This document shows positions 47,342-57,902 of a DNA stretch of 64,000 nucleotides, in pieces. A program made the translations under genes and the position numbers. The notes beneath the pieces were generated by a model. That model saw only the letters and a program-made list of their open reading frames with translations. It was not told the origin of the DNA and did not search any database. The stretch spans positions 22,561,928 to 22,625,927 of the forward strand of contig CM045989.1 in the NCBI GenBank assembly GCA_025175895.1. Reading direction: 5' to 3'. Source of the stretch: Wurfbainia villosa. Its lineage: Eukaryota > Streptophyta > Magnoliopsida > Zingiberales > Zingiberaceae. Position 1 is the first letter of the stretch; the number at the start of each line of letters is the position of its first letter.

Positions 47342-48739
47342 ATGTTGATATGCTAGTTAGTTATAGCTTGCAATAATTTTCATATTTATCTGCCTTGTAT
47401 GTTATTATGCCTACTTGATACATGAATTTGATCAGTTTATAGTTATACCTTCCCTATTTTACTTGGATCATTGATATGTACCTATTGGTTGTGCATATTA
47501 TTCGGTGTATTTTAGTTGGTATTACATGCTTTAGTATCATGCACCATCTTGCATGATTGCATGCTGGCTGGACGGGGTTCCTTTGTAGTCGAGCCCGCAG
47601 TCAGTTACATGGTCTGCACACGCTGCCACTCATGGGTTAGTGGTACATCAGGAGGGTGTGTGCAGTAGCTCTGTCAGGCTCCGCTGGTCCACTCATGGGT
47701 AGCGATGAGGCAGCGTGGTAGCGGGTAGGGATCCCTCCTCTGGTCTACGACATCGGGAGATGAGAGTTTTGCTCCCCTACTCTATTTGGGGCAGGAGGAT
47801 AGGTGTACTCCGACAGCATCTTGTCCACTCGGTCACTCAGGAGTAGTGATGGCAGAGTGCACAGTTGTCATAGCCCTACCCACTCGCCTTCACCATCACA
47901 TGTGAGGCGGCTGACTGGCGTCAGGGGTGACCATGTCATTTGCATCGCATACATTTTGCATGGATGGCATTTGTATTGTGTTTGTTGCATTTTGATTGCT
48001 GCCTTGGATGTTGCATATGATTGTCATGCATACGGGTTACATATTTGTATTTGGTCTGACGACTTTATTTCTTCTAGTATGACACATGCTCCTATATCAG
48101 GATAGGAGATTTAGGTAAGTACAGTTTTTTTTGTATTTATTTCTTGCATATCCTATATATGAGACTGTACTGGCATGATTGTTATTGTTAGTTATATCTT
48201 ACTATGCATATTGACTATTATCCGCTGAGTTCATTGAACTTACCCCATTGTTTTATATCTATTTCAGGATGAAGCTATCAGGAGAGTCCAGCTGGCAAAC
48301 CCCCCCCCCCCCCCTCGTCGTGATAGTTTATTTGTTATTTGATTTATGGTTTGGATTTTTGACTAGAAGATGTGTTTAAGACTGGTGTTTGATTTATGTA
48401 CTCGTGGATGTTTTGGTATGTCCTTGTGGACCTTTATTTGGATTTTATTTCGATTAGATTTGGTTGGGTATTTCTGCCCAGATGGCAGAAGGGGTAAGTT
48501 TAGATATTGTAGACTGTTGTTATTTACCTTGATTGTTGGCCTGAGGCCTTATGACCTGCGTGTGTAGTTGTTTTTGTTTCGGTCGTGTTGACCGATGTAT
48601 AGTGGTCGTGTAGGCCTTGTATGCAAGTTTCATATTGTCACCTGTACAGGGGAGATGCTGCCGGATTTTTATTTGGCGGGGACTCCCCCGGGGCATGACA
48701 GTCTAACTCAATGGTTTGTTTGGTTTTTGTCAAACATCA

Positions 48740-48752
48740 AAAAGGGGGAGAT
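48740..48752 (+). promoter_or_regulatory. Polypurine tract, F2 copy 2
   Basis: AAAAAGGGGGAGAT-type tract immediately before the 3' LTR; identical in style to copy 1. Confidence 0.88.
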
Positions 48753-50211
48753 TGTTGGTGCAATTGGCCCAGGTCATGATTGACCAGGACTCGATAGATG
48801 TTTTGATGTTTGACAAAAATATATGACAATGTGATTTTCATGGAAAGTCCAAGTGGGACACTTGCCATTTAGGAAAGTCCAAGCATGGGTTTTGGCAATG
48901 GAAAGTCCAACATGGGTTGGCAAGAAAAGTCCAGCATGGGTCTTGGTATGAAAAAGTCCAAGCATGAGTCTTGGCAAGGAAAAGTCCAAGCATGAGTCTT
49001 GACATGAAAAGTCCAACATGGGTTGGCAAGGAAAAGTCCAAGCTTGAGTCTTGGCATTTGAGAAGTCCAAGGGGTTTGATATTGGCGGTGTAAAGTCCAA
49101 GCGGGAATCTTGGCAGCATAAGTCCAATGGTTGGTGGCGTAAAGTCCAAGCGGAGTCTTGGCGGTGTAAGTCCAATGTGCTTTGGCGGTGTAGACACCGT
49201 TAGCATGACATAGTCGATGGAAGTACTTGAAGGCTAGCACAATAGATGAACAAGTCATGGATGACTTAGAGGGATCCGAGAGGCATGAGACTGACGGAGG
49301 TGACTAGAAGGCTTAGGTCTAGGCTAAGGGTGGTCTAGCAAGTATGGGGGAATCATACTTGGGTTAAAACCTCATGTTTGAGGTGTGTCAGTCGACTGGT
49401 GTCATGTGGCAGTCGACTGGCATGAGTCAACTAGGGTTTGACTGCGGGAATTGGCCTAGCAGTCGATTGTCAGAGGTGGGCAATCGACTGATTGGCCGAG
49501 CAGTCGACTGATCTTGTGATCAGTCGACTGGTGCTTGAGAATCCGGGCACAGAATGGAGTTGAGCCTCAACTGCAGGACTAGCAGTTGAGTGAAGGCTCC
49601 ATTAGTCAACTGATGATGGATCTGTTGGATCTTTCCAGCGTGGATATAGTCGTTGTCTCACGACAACAGTGACATCAGTCGACTGATCGACGATTTTCAG
49701 CCCAGGTTGAAGCTTTAAATGGAGCTCGTGGAGGAGATTTCGGAAAAGCATTTCTTGAGGGCTTTTGGAGCGATTTGCTGCTGCAAATCAGGGTCTCCAA
49801 GTGCAAGTCAAGCAACCAAACATTCAAGCAATCAAAAGCAAAGTGTTGTGAAGTTCTCTTTAGTTGTTTTCGTATTTGCATTGTATTTGCTTGTTTATTT
49901 TTCGTATTACTGTTGTAATCAATTGTACGAGGTTTCTCCACCTCCGACTTGTGTCGAGAAGGAGTTATTGCATAGTGGTGTGTTTGTGACATCGCTAGAG
50001 CTCTTTAGAGCTCGATCCGTAGAGTAGGAACCATTCGGTTCCGAACCACGTTACATCTCGTGTCTATCGTGTTGTGTTTGTTCTTGTTGTATTTTATTAT
50101 TGTATATTTCGCTGCATACTAACAAGATTGTAGACAAGCAAGCGCGATCGAATTTCATCGTACGAGCACGCCGCTATTCACCCTCCTCTAGCGGTCAACA
50201 TTTCCCCTACA
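48753..50211 (+). repeat. 3' LTR of F2 copy 2
   Basis: 1459 bp, TGTTGGTGCAATTGG..CCCCTACA. Hairpin units at 48835-49190, CAGTCGACTG motifs at 49388-49690, and AAATGGAGCTCG at the TATA position as in its partner 34889-36379. Confidence 0.92.
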
Positions 50212-50216
50212 ACAAG

Positions 50217-51361
50217 CACTTTTTTCTATGCAAGTTTTAGTATCCTCAAACCTTCTAAATGGTAAAATTTGTCTTTCCAAATTCAGTCCAAAAGATTTTT
50301 GAATTTAATTGACTGAGTAGAAGCTATTTGTAAACATGACCTTGGCTAGATAGAAATATAGTTGTGTCGAATAGAACCAAACATATTGGTTCAAAACTTT
50401 ACTTTTACAATTTTTTGACTTTTATTACAATTCCCATGGTTTTCAGGATTTTTCAGGGTAATTCTCCATCTTTGCACAGCTTATCTTGCTTGGTCAAATG
50501 TCATAATTATTTATTTATTTGGAAATAGAAAGGTTTTACCATCTGTCTTGATCTTCAGAATTCTAATTTGACTAGAGACATTGTCCTCTTAGTCTTTGTT
50601 ACTGGTGGATATTCTTAGAAAGGGCTAAAACATGTATCCTCGAAGAATTCTAGTTTCACAATGATCCACTACTTGCTCACTTTGTCCTTTTTGTACTTCT
50701 TTATTCTCTTTTCCTTCATCTTATCTCTCAAGATCGATTAGAATTTTTTAGGACAATTCAAAAAGAAGCTTGAGTTACAATACTAATTAACGTCACTAGG
50801 AAACTCAACAGCAGTTGGGTTGCTTTGTTCAGGATTGAATGAATCATAAGTGAATTGGCTAGGCAATGTGAATTCTGTATTACACCATATCCATATGCTA
50901 TGGAATTCTTCTTTTTGCTTACTAAGATGGGTTTGGTCTAAAGTAGTCTTTAGGTTCAGGGTCGATGCATTGTGAATAACATTTTAATTAGTTGCAACAC
51001 GACAATGTCTGCCTTGAATATATAAGCTATACATGCAGATGACCCTATCAGATGAAACTATTATGGATTGATTTTGATCTCTTAGACGGGTGTAGTAGGT
51101 AGTTTGTTTGAAACATCAAGTCTGATATACTTCTCTTTACAGCTGACTGGTTTGCATCTGATGATGAAAACAATGAGGTGATGCACACTTTTATACTCTT
51201 AAATTGCTTGTAAATGGATTTCAGTGTAGATAATTGCTTATTCTTGCTGTTGTTGTTAGGCAAATGGCCGTGGATGATGATGGCGGCGACAATAATGATG
51301 ATGGATTGCTATGTAAGAATCTCCAAAAAAATTTCTTTTCTAAATATATATATCTTGCTGT
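50217..51361. other. Spacer; possible exon relic at 51143-51312
   Basis: Intron-like AT-rich DNA. Two short blocks have clean splice borders on the plus strand: 51143-51177 (ctttacag before, gtgatg after) and 51260-51312 (gttgttag before, gtaag after). Joined, 88 nt stay open in one frame and encode an Asp-rich peptide (MAVDDDGGDNNDDG). I cannot match it to a family, and the alternative frame of the first block meets a stop. It may be part of a host gene whose intron received the Copia insertion at 51367, or chance. Confidence 0.25.
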
Positions 51362-51366
51362 AAAGA

Positions 51367-51812
51367 TGTTAGAAATAGATTACTAAAGAATAACTTAAGC
51401 ATGAGTATTTAGAAAAACTTAAAACACTTACAGATCTTCGTTCGTTTGTTCCAAGTTCTTCGATCTGTTTCGAGGTTTTTGGAAGAAACTTTCGTTTCGA
51501 CTTATCGTCTGAAAAAGAAGTCACAGTGCAAATCGAAAAGCTTTTCTTGATTCACAACTCAAATCTCGATAGAGCTTCCAATGTCCTCTCTCTGATTGAC
51601 TTCTTCCTTTTATAGTTTGGACGAAGACTCTTCATCTCCAAGCATTACTGTACTGGCTGCACAACGCATGTGCAGCCACAACACTTAATGCGGTTGCTCT
51701 GGCTGCATACGTTTTGCGTCGTAAGGCCACGTTGGCTGCGCAAATGCATGCACAGCCAAAAGCTATGTTGTTACGCACAGTAATGTGCAGTAACAACGCA
51801 ATAATGCTCACA
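51367..51812 (-). repeat. 3' LTR of the Copia element
   Basis: 446 bp, TGTTAGAAATAG..ATGCTCACA on the plus strand. A minus-strand TATA (CTATAAAAGG) lies near 51607-51616. It pairs with 59988-60434. Confidence 0.92.
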
Positions 51813-51830
51813 TCTCTCACTCGTCCAAGT
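51813..51830 (-). promoter_or_regulatory. Polypurine tract of the Copia element
   Basis: The minus strand reads GAGTGAGAGA just before the LTR start TGTGAGCATT; it supports the 51812 boundary. Confidence 0.7.
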
Positions 51831-53017
51831 TATACCATAAAAGCAAATGTTCACATAGACCAGATAGCCACAAAGACTAACAGAGAAGAAATCCTTAGTC
51901 CCAAAGACTAGATAAATAGAGGTCCCTTGTCACAAAGACAAGATTAAAACATCCCGTTAATACTTAGGGAAAATGGTTCGTGCGATAGTAAGCACACTGA
52001 GCAATTAATGCTAAGAAAATTATTACACTTTACAGAGTTTTTCATTGAGCGATCAATGCTAAAAAAGTTGTTACACCTTACTTAGTCGCTCATTGAATGA
52101 TACACAACCACTACATCAATAACACATAGTCATTCTCCAAGTCGCATACAACCGTAATTTTTTTTTACATTAATATGAATATCTCTAATCCTTCAATATG
52201 ACTATCATATCAAGAGCATTTTCCATATTTAATATTCACAATCATTTCTGTACAAAATAAAAATGGGTCGATCAGTGAATAACATTCAAGGATGTAAATC
52301 TTTTTAATCTTCCTTTTTAGCTCGAATCTATACATTTTAATCAGTCACTTTCCTAGTCATGTTCCATAGACCGAATCATTCGTAGTCAATAGATTTACAT
52401 GCTAAAGTAGCATACTCGAATTAAAACTTCAAGTAGACAGCTAAATAGTCACTTAAGATAAATACCGAGATTAACATATAATCTCAAGGGCTCACATAGT
52501 AGAGAAGCAGAGATACATTCTCTTACTACTCTTATTGTCGCCATAACACATGAGACATGAATCACATATTACGATGTTATTCTCTTTACTAAAAAAAGTG
52601 CATGTTTTCCTCAAATCAACATCGTATAGATTTCGATCTAGACATTCTCAATGCCTAATCCTGAATTCAACTCATGAATTCTAATCTGGCTATAAACAGG
52701 TTTAGTAAATGGTGGGTACATTTACTTTGATCATAAATTTATAGATGGTCTCATCTTGATACAATTATCAAGGTGACTCCAGCTTATAAGTATGTCTCTA
52801 TTTACATATAGCTACATAAGTTATCCCATAAGCATCGGACTTACCCCTATTCATACTTAACAAATAGAGATGATTGTCCATGTGAGAGGACCAATCTTAA
52901 CCTGTCAACATGTTCATCGAGATTTTATTTGAATGTAACATAAACATTTACATTGAATACACTATGATATTTCTCAATCAAATTATCTCACAAGATTTGA
53001 TTGTTATTACAACTTTG
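51831..53017. other. Non-coding 3' internal region of the Copia element
   Basis: About 1.2 kb of AT-rich sequence between the end of the RNase H frame and the polypurine tract. The minus-strand text has 'ccttgttacaaagac'-like phrases (near 51900) but no protein motif. Unusually long for a Copia 3' untranslated part. Confidence 0.6.
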
Positions 53018-54440
53018 TTACATTCTTCGAAGTCCCAAAGACTTCACATGCTCATAAAATGACTCCTTAGTCATTGGCTTAGTAAAAAGATTTGCAAGCA
53101 TAGCACAGGAAGGGATATACTCAAGAACAACTTTTTTCTTAGCAACAATATCTTTTATAAAATTATACTTTATAGCTATGTGCTTGCCCTTGCTATGATA
53201 TTTGAGATCTTTGGAAAAAGCTATAGCAACTTGACTGTCACAGTAGACAGTAACTGGACTCCCACTGTCCTCAATAATCTTCAGATTCTTCAAGAACCTT
53301 TTTAACCAGATTGCTTCTTGCGCAGCCACTAAACATGTCACATATTCAGCTTTCATTGTCGACAAAGGCCATACAAGCCTATTTCTTGCTGTTCCAGGAG
53401 ATGGCGTCACCATTCAGTAAGAACACAAGCTTGATGTGGATTTTCTATCATCCATGTCCCCAGCCCAATCTGCATCTGAATAGCCCTTCAGGCTCATATC
53501 TGATCCTTGAAAATATAAACAATAATTTATTGTTGTTTTCAGATATCTGAATATTCTCTTCACTGCCTTTCAGTGTCTCGCCCTAAATTTGACTGGAACC
53601 GACTGACTAAGCCAACGACATAGCTTATATCGGGACGTGTATACAATATAGTGTACATCAAACTACCAACAATACTGACATATGATTTTCTTTTCATTTC
53701 GGCTATTTCTTCAGCAGTCTTAGGACACATATTCTTGCTCAAAATAGTACTTTTCACTATAGATGTCTATTTTATGTTGCAATTAGACATACTGAAATAT
53801 TGTAACATCTTATTTATATAAGTCTCTTGGGACAGACCCAAAAATCTTTTCGATCAATCTTTCACGATTTTCACACCTAAGATGTATTCAGCTTCTCTCA
53901 TATCTATTATGTCAAATTATGGTGAAAGCCACTCTTTGACTTCTATTAGAAACCTTATGTCATTTCCTGCTATCAGTAGATTATCAACATATAATGATAA
54001 AATGACATACTTTTCTTTTTTCTTTCTCAGGAAAACACAATGATCCTCATTGATCATTTCGAAACCATAAGATAAAACAATTTCGTTAAATCTTATGTTT
54101 CATTGTCTTGACGCTTGCTTTAGCCCATATATAGACTTTTAAGTCTACATACTTTACCCTCTTAGCTTTCAGTAACGAAACCTTCTGATTGTACCATATA
54201 AATTTCCTCATCAAGCTCACAATTAAAGAAAGTAATTTTTACATACATTTGATGTAACTCCAAGTCATAATGTACTACAAAAGCCAAAATGACTCGGATT
54301 GACACAAATTTTACTATGGGAGAAAACGTCTCTTCATAGTCAATACCCTCCAATTGGGTATTTCCTTTTGCAACCAAGCGAGATTTGTATCGATTAATCG
54401 ATCCATCAGCTTTCCTCTTAATTTTGAGAATACACTTATT
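53018..54440 (-). pseudogene. Copia reverse transcriptase and RNase H, decayed
   Basis: Minus strand. RT pieces: KCILKIKRKADGSINRYKSRLVAKG near 54420-54370, DYEETFSPIVKFVSIRVILAF, ELHQMYVKITFFNCELDEEIYMVQ (54300-54180), then the catalytic box as LYVDNLLIAGND at 53991-53980, where the second Asp of YVDD is Asn. Then YILGVKI.., KSYVSIVGSLMYTILYTRPDISY (about 53690-53630). RNase H: STMKAEYVTCLVAAQEAIWLKRFL, then YCDSQVAIAFSKDLKYHSK, then IPSCAMLANLFTKPM, stop at 53018. Several frameshifts and stops separate the pieces. Loss of the catalytic Asp alone would kill RT. Confidence 0.9.
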
Positions 54441-55197
54441 CCCAATAGCCCTTCGGCCAGGAGGAAGATCGACTAAATCTCAAACATGATTCTTCATCAT
54501 CGACTCCATCTCTTCTTCCATTGATGTTTTCTATTTTTCTCTAACACTACATCCCAATGCTTCCTTAAGGGATTGAGTTTCATCATCATCAACTGGGAGT
54601 ATCATCATTGTTTTATTCTCAACATCAAATCTCTTCTTAAGTTTGATCTTATGAATACTTCTTCGTAAGTTGGGTGATTGAGAAATCAACTCATGACTTG
54701 ATAAATTACTCCCACTCGGTTGAGTAGACTCGGGCATCCCTTGTGACACTTTTTTTGTTGATAATATCTCATCCTCCTCAAGCAGAGGAACTGTTTTATC
54801 AATGTCACCTCTAGCTGGGAACTCTATTTCGAGAAAAGTTGCATCTCTCGACTATATTTCATAGATGATTCCATCTTGCTTCTCACCAATGAAAATATAA
54901 CCTTTGGAGGTCTCTAAAGATACATTTCTTACCTCTAGATCCTAGTTTTCCATACTTGTGAGAATTATCATGAACATAGGCAGTTGACTCTCAGGGTCTC
55001 ACATTCCTCAAATTTGATTTTCTGCCTGTCCAATGTTCATATGGGGTAGATGGAACTAATTTAGAAGACACTATGTTAAATATATAGGTTGTTGCTAATA
55101 ACACATCTCCCCAATAGGAGATTGACAAATTAGGCTGAGTCATTATAGACCTAACCATTTCAAGAAGGGTCCTATTTCTCCTTTCAGCAATCCCATT
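54441..55197 (-). pseudogene. Integrase C-terminal region to RT linker of the Copia element
   Basis: A degraded stretch on the minus strand. Recognisable bits are MSQGMPESTQPSGSNLSSHE (54749 downward), a Ser-rich linker usual between integrase and RT, and, at about 55020-54900, text matching the 'YKSRVFIGEKQDG' style of integrase tails. Stops in all frames. Confidence 0.6.
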
Positions 55198-55710
55198 TTA
55201 CTGTGGAGTTCCTGGGATCATTAGTGGTCTAATGATCCCTTTATCATTACATATTGTCTTGAACAAACCCGACAAATATTCACCTCTACGGTCAGTGCAT
55301 AAGGTCTTAACCTTACGATCCAATTGATTCTCAACTTCGTTCATATAATGAATGAAACAATCCAATGCTTCAGATTTATGGGAAATCAAATACATATGAT
55401 TGAAACAAGTGAAATCATCAATGAACATAATGAAATAGGAAGCTCCATGTCTAGCCTTCACATTCATCGAATCATAAATATCTGAATGAATTAATTGCAA
55501 TGGAGAATCAACACTAATAGCCTTACCAAATGGTTTCCTAGTTGTTTTTCTAGCAAGACAATGCTCACATACAGACAAGGTAATCTTAGCATGAGTGCTC
55601 GACAAGCTACTAACCGATTCATTCGTTCTTGTCCTATATGTCCTAACCTAGCATGCCAAATCTCATTAGATATATCTACATCACTAGTAAGAGCAATGTT
55701 TGAAAAATAA
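55198..55710 (-). pseudogene. Copia gag-pre-integrase and integrase core
   Basis: Minus strand: IWHARLGHIGQERMNRLV (about 55670-55617), a frameshift, then CEHCLARKTTRKPF (HHCC finger end), then LQLIHSDIYDSMNVKARHGASYFIMFIDDFT and KTLCTDRRGEYLSG (core Asp residues and Glu visible), to MIPGTPQ at the stop 55198. The GRG-type glycine before EYLS is Arg. It is broken from both protease and RT by stops. Confidence 0.85.
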
Positions 55711-56110
55711 CTATCATTTCCATTGATATTTGTTTCATATTAAGAACCATGAAACCATTAGTCAAAAAACCATATCCAATTGACACAGTCAATTTTAAGT
55801 TCTACACATCAGCTATAAAAATTTATACAATAATCCAAATCAAGAAGATAAGTTACGGAAACTAAATTCCGTTGTATTTCAAGAACATACAAGACATCAT
55901 GTAGAAATAAGGTTCGTCCACCACGAAGGTTGAGTTTGCACGTGTCAACTCCTTTGACTTCAATCCTTACATTATTTCCTACAATATCTACTTATTGCCA
56001 ACTGGTACCCGTCGGTACTCTACGAATGTAACTCGCTCCCGAGCTACATGGTTGGTTGCTCATGAATCTATAATCCACAAAGGATAAGAATCATCTAACA
56101 ATACATAACT
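55711..56110 (-). pseudogene. Copia protease remnant
   Basis: Minus-strand text near 56070-56050 reads WIIDS*ATNHV: the Gly of the DSGA active site has become TGA. Downstream are VEYRRVPVGNK and EVKGVDTCKLNL-like segments of the retropepsin domain, with further stops. Confidence 0.7.
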
Positions 56111-56129
56111 AGCAACATAATGCTCAGGA

Positions 56130-56990
56130 AAAAAATTCATATTTGGATTTACCTTTTTCGGCTTGGTACATTCTCGAGCGAAGTGACCCTTCTTGCCACA
56201 ATTATAACAAGACAACTTGCTTTTCGATTTCTTTCCAATCTTCTTTTCCTTCTTGTTTGGGCTCGGCCCAGCTGCAACACTAGCTTCTTTTCCCTTTCCT
56301 TTTCCGTTCTTATACCATTTTTTTTCTTGGATCCAGATGATCTAGCAGAACCGTCAATTACATAAGCTTGTCTGAAAATCCTTGCGGATTCAACTCTCTC
56401 CCCTTTAATTCTACATGGTGTGAGATATTAGTGAAAGTCTTGATACTCTCACTATGAGTCAAGTTCTCCTTCATGGTTTCCCAAGAATCAAAAAGGGAAC
56501 ATATAACTGCTTGAACCTGTTGTTCATTTGTCAACTCATGATCCGCAGTTTTAAGCTCCCGAATCATGTTTGACATCTCTCTTAGATGTTGAACCATTGA
56601 AACATTCAAGCGCTTCTTATAGATGTTAAACTTAATTGTCAACTGTCGAAGCTTGCTCAGACTAACTCCACTATATATCTCTCTAAGGGTTACCCAGACT
56701 GCATAAGTCGTTGGATACGACTCATACTAAAAAATTAGGTCATACACCATTGAACTAATCAATATGCCCATAGTAGTGGAGTTCTTTTTCTTCCATACCT
56801 TATAGGTATCAAGATCTAGTCTGTGTTGTGCAGTTGTATCATCAATAGGTTCCTCCATGACCTGATGAATAACCTCAAGAATCTCTTATTTTTCAAGAAC
56901 ATATTGTATCTTGAGGTGCCAGATTTTATAGTTTTTCCTATTCAATTTCTCACTCTTGTTGAGTTCAGCTATGATGTTTTTAGTTGTCAT
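56130..56990 (-). pseudogene. Copia gag (UBN2 type) with zinc knuckle
   Basis: ATG at 56990 gives MTTKNIIAELNKSEKLNRKN, then YKIWHLKIQYVLEK and a TAA. Homology continues with MEEPIDDTTAQHRLDLDTYKVWKKKNS and, from 56642, TIKFNIYKKRLNVSMVQHLREMSNMI to the stop at 56358. A CCHC knuckle CYNCGKKGHFAREC sits at about 56170-56212 in another frame. The order and spacing fit a Copia Gag of about 280 residues, broken by at least two lesions. Confidence 0.82.
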
Positions 56991-57314
56991 AATCTACATA
57001 AATAAATATATTATTTATTTATTCAGTGTAAATTTAATGTATGTAATTTTTGATTTACTCAATGTAAGTCTGAATTGGTTTACAAAATCAAGTGGTAACA
57101 AAGTTTCCACTCATCATTCATATTTTCCAATCTGACGAGTATTAATCATCTATATTACATACATTCCTATATTTAATGAAATAATCATTAGAACATGTTC
57201 AAAAGAAAATGAACTAATCATTTCTTATTCAAAGTTTGTTAACATATAATATACTTTCAGAAATGAAGAACTGTTAACATATAACATTTTTTATTCATAA
57301 CTTAAACAACTCTA

Positions 57315-57755
57315 CTAGAAAAGATAGATTGTTATGAATGTCACTATGATAAATACTAGTGCAGTGGTAATAATTTCAAGCCCTATCTTCCATGGCTCTA
57401 CTAGGATAGACTCAGACTGACCAGTAAGCTGACCATTTACAGAATTCTCTTCAATCTCTTTGGGATGAGCCTCCATGGGATTCTCTTGAACCTTGTGCTC
57501 CAACAGTTCCCAGCATAACTCAACATATGTTATCCATCCTTCATAGCGAGCCCATATGTAATGTGTAACTACCATGAGATTGTTTGGCAGAGATCGCACT
57601 AAGACTCAAATCTGATAGTTGTCCAGTATCGGAAACTCTTGTTGCTCGAGTCTCCAAAAAAAACCATCGAGCCTCCCAATGTGTCTAATGACCCCACCAT
57701 CAGAATTATAAATTATCTCTTCGATAGCTTCCCTCAACTTGTTTCGTAAACACAT
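57315..57755 (-). pseudogene. Pre-gag accessory ORF with C-terminal membrane segment
   Basis: On the minus strand a frame runs from ATG 57755 (MCLRNKLREAIEEIIYNSDG) through 49 codons to a TGA at 57606-57608 and continues, still in frame, to the stop at 57315: 146 residues in all. The C-terminal part has an acidic linker (NPMEAHPKEIEENS) and then a strongly hydrophobic run IITTALVFIIVTFITIYLF that ends the protein, as in a tail-anchored membrane protein. It lies between the primer-binding site and gag of the Copia element. I recognise no family. It may be a captured host fragment or an element-specific accessory gene. Seen: frame and hydrophobic tail; inferred: membrane anchoring. Confidence 0.5.
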
Positions 57756-57902
57756 CACGATGACTCATCGTAGTTATTGTTCGTGCCATCTGAAATTGAA
57801 ATTAATCAAGTTAGTACAAAACTGACTATCTAGTACAAAACTGGCATCATTCAATTTATAAGGGCATAGACCTTACACAAATAATCAAGAGAACCAATCT
57901 TC

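Larger units (their letters stand above)
39919..48700 (+). mobile_element. Gypsy solo LTR inside F2 copy 2, itself interrupted
   Basis: The two parts 39919-41403 and 47347-48700 together make one Gypsy LTR related to 20570-23051 (TGTTAAATACAG..GGGGCATGACA). It is flanked by target duplication GTCTA (39914-39918 and 48701-48705). There is no internal Gypsy sequence, so it is a solo LTR left by LTR-LTR recombination. It is longer than the LTRs of the complete element because about 390 bp at 48260-48650 ('tatctatttcaggatgaagc' to 'cctgtacagggg'), including a run of C at 48299-48315, is absent from those. The minus-strand ORF 40227-41015 over its GC-rich leader is not a gene. Confidence 0.92.
34889..50211 (+). 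mobile_element. F2-family element, copy 2, hosting two nested insertions
   Basis: LTRs 34889-36379 and 48753-50211, target duplication ACAAG (34884-34888 and 50212-50216), primer-binding site at 36382 and polypurine tract at 48740-48752. Own sequence is 34889-39918 plus 48706-50211; the rest (39919-48705) is an inserted Gypsy solo LTR with its target copy, itself carrying a Copia element. Its own internal DNA encodes Gag only. It lacks the accessory ORF of copy 1. Confidence 0.93.
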
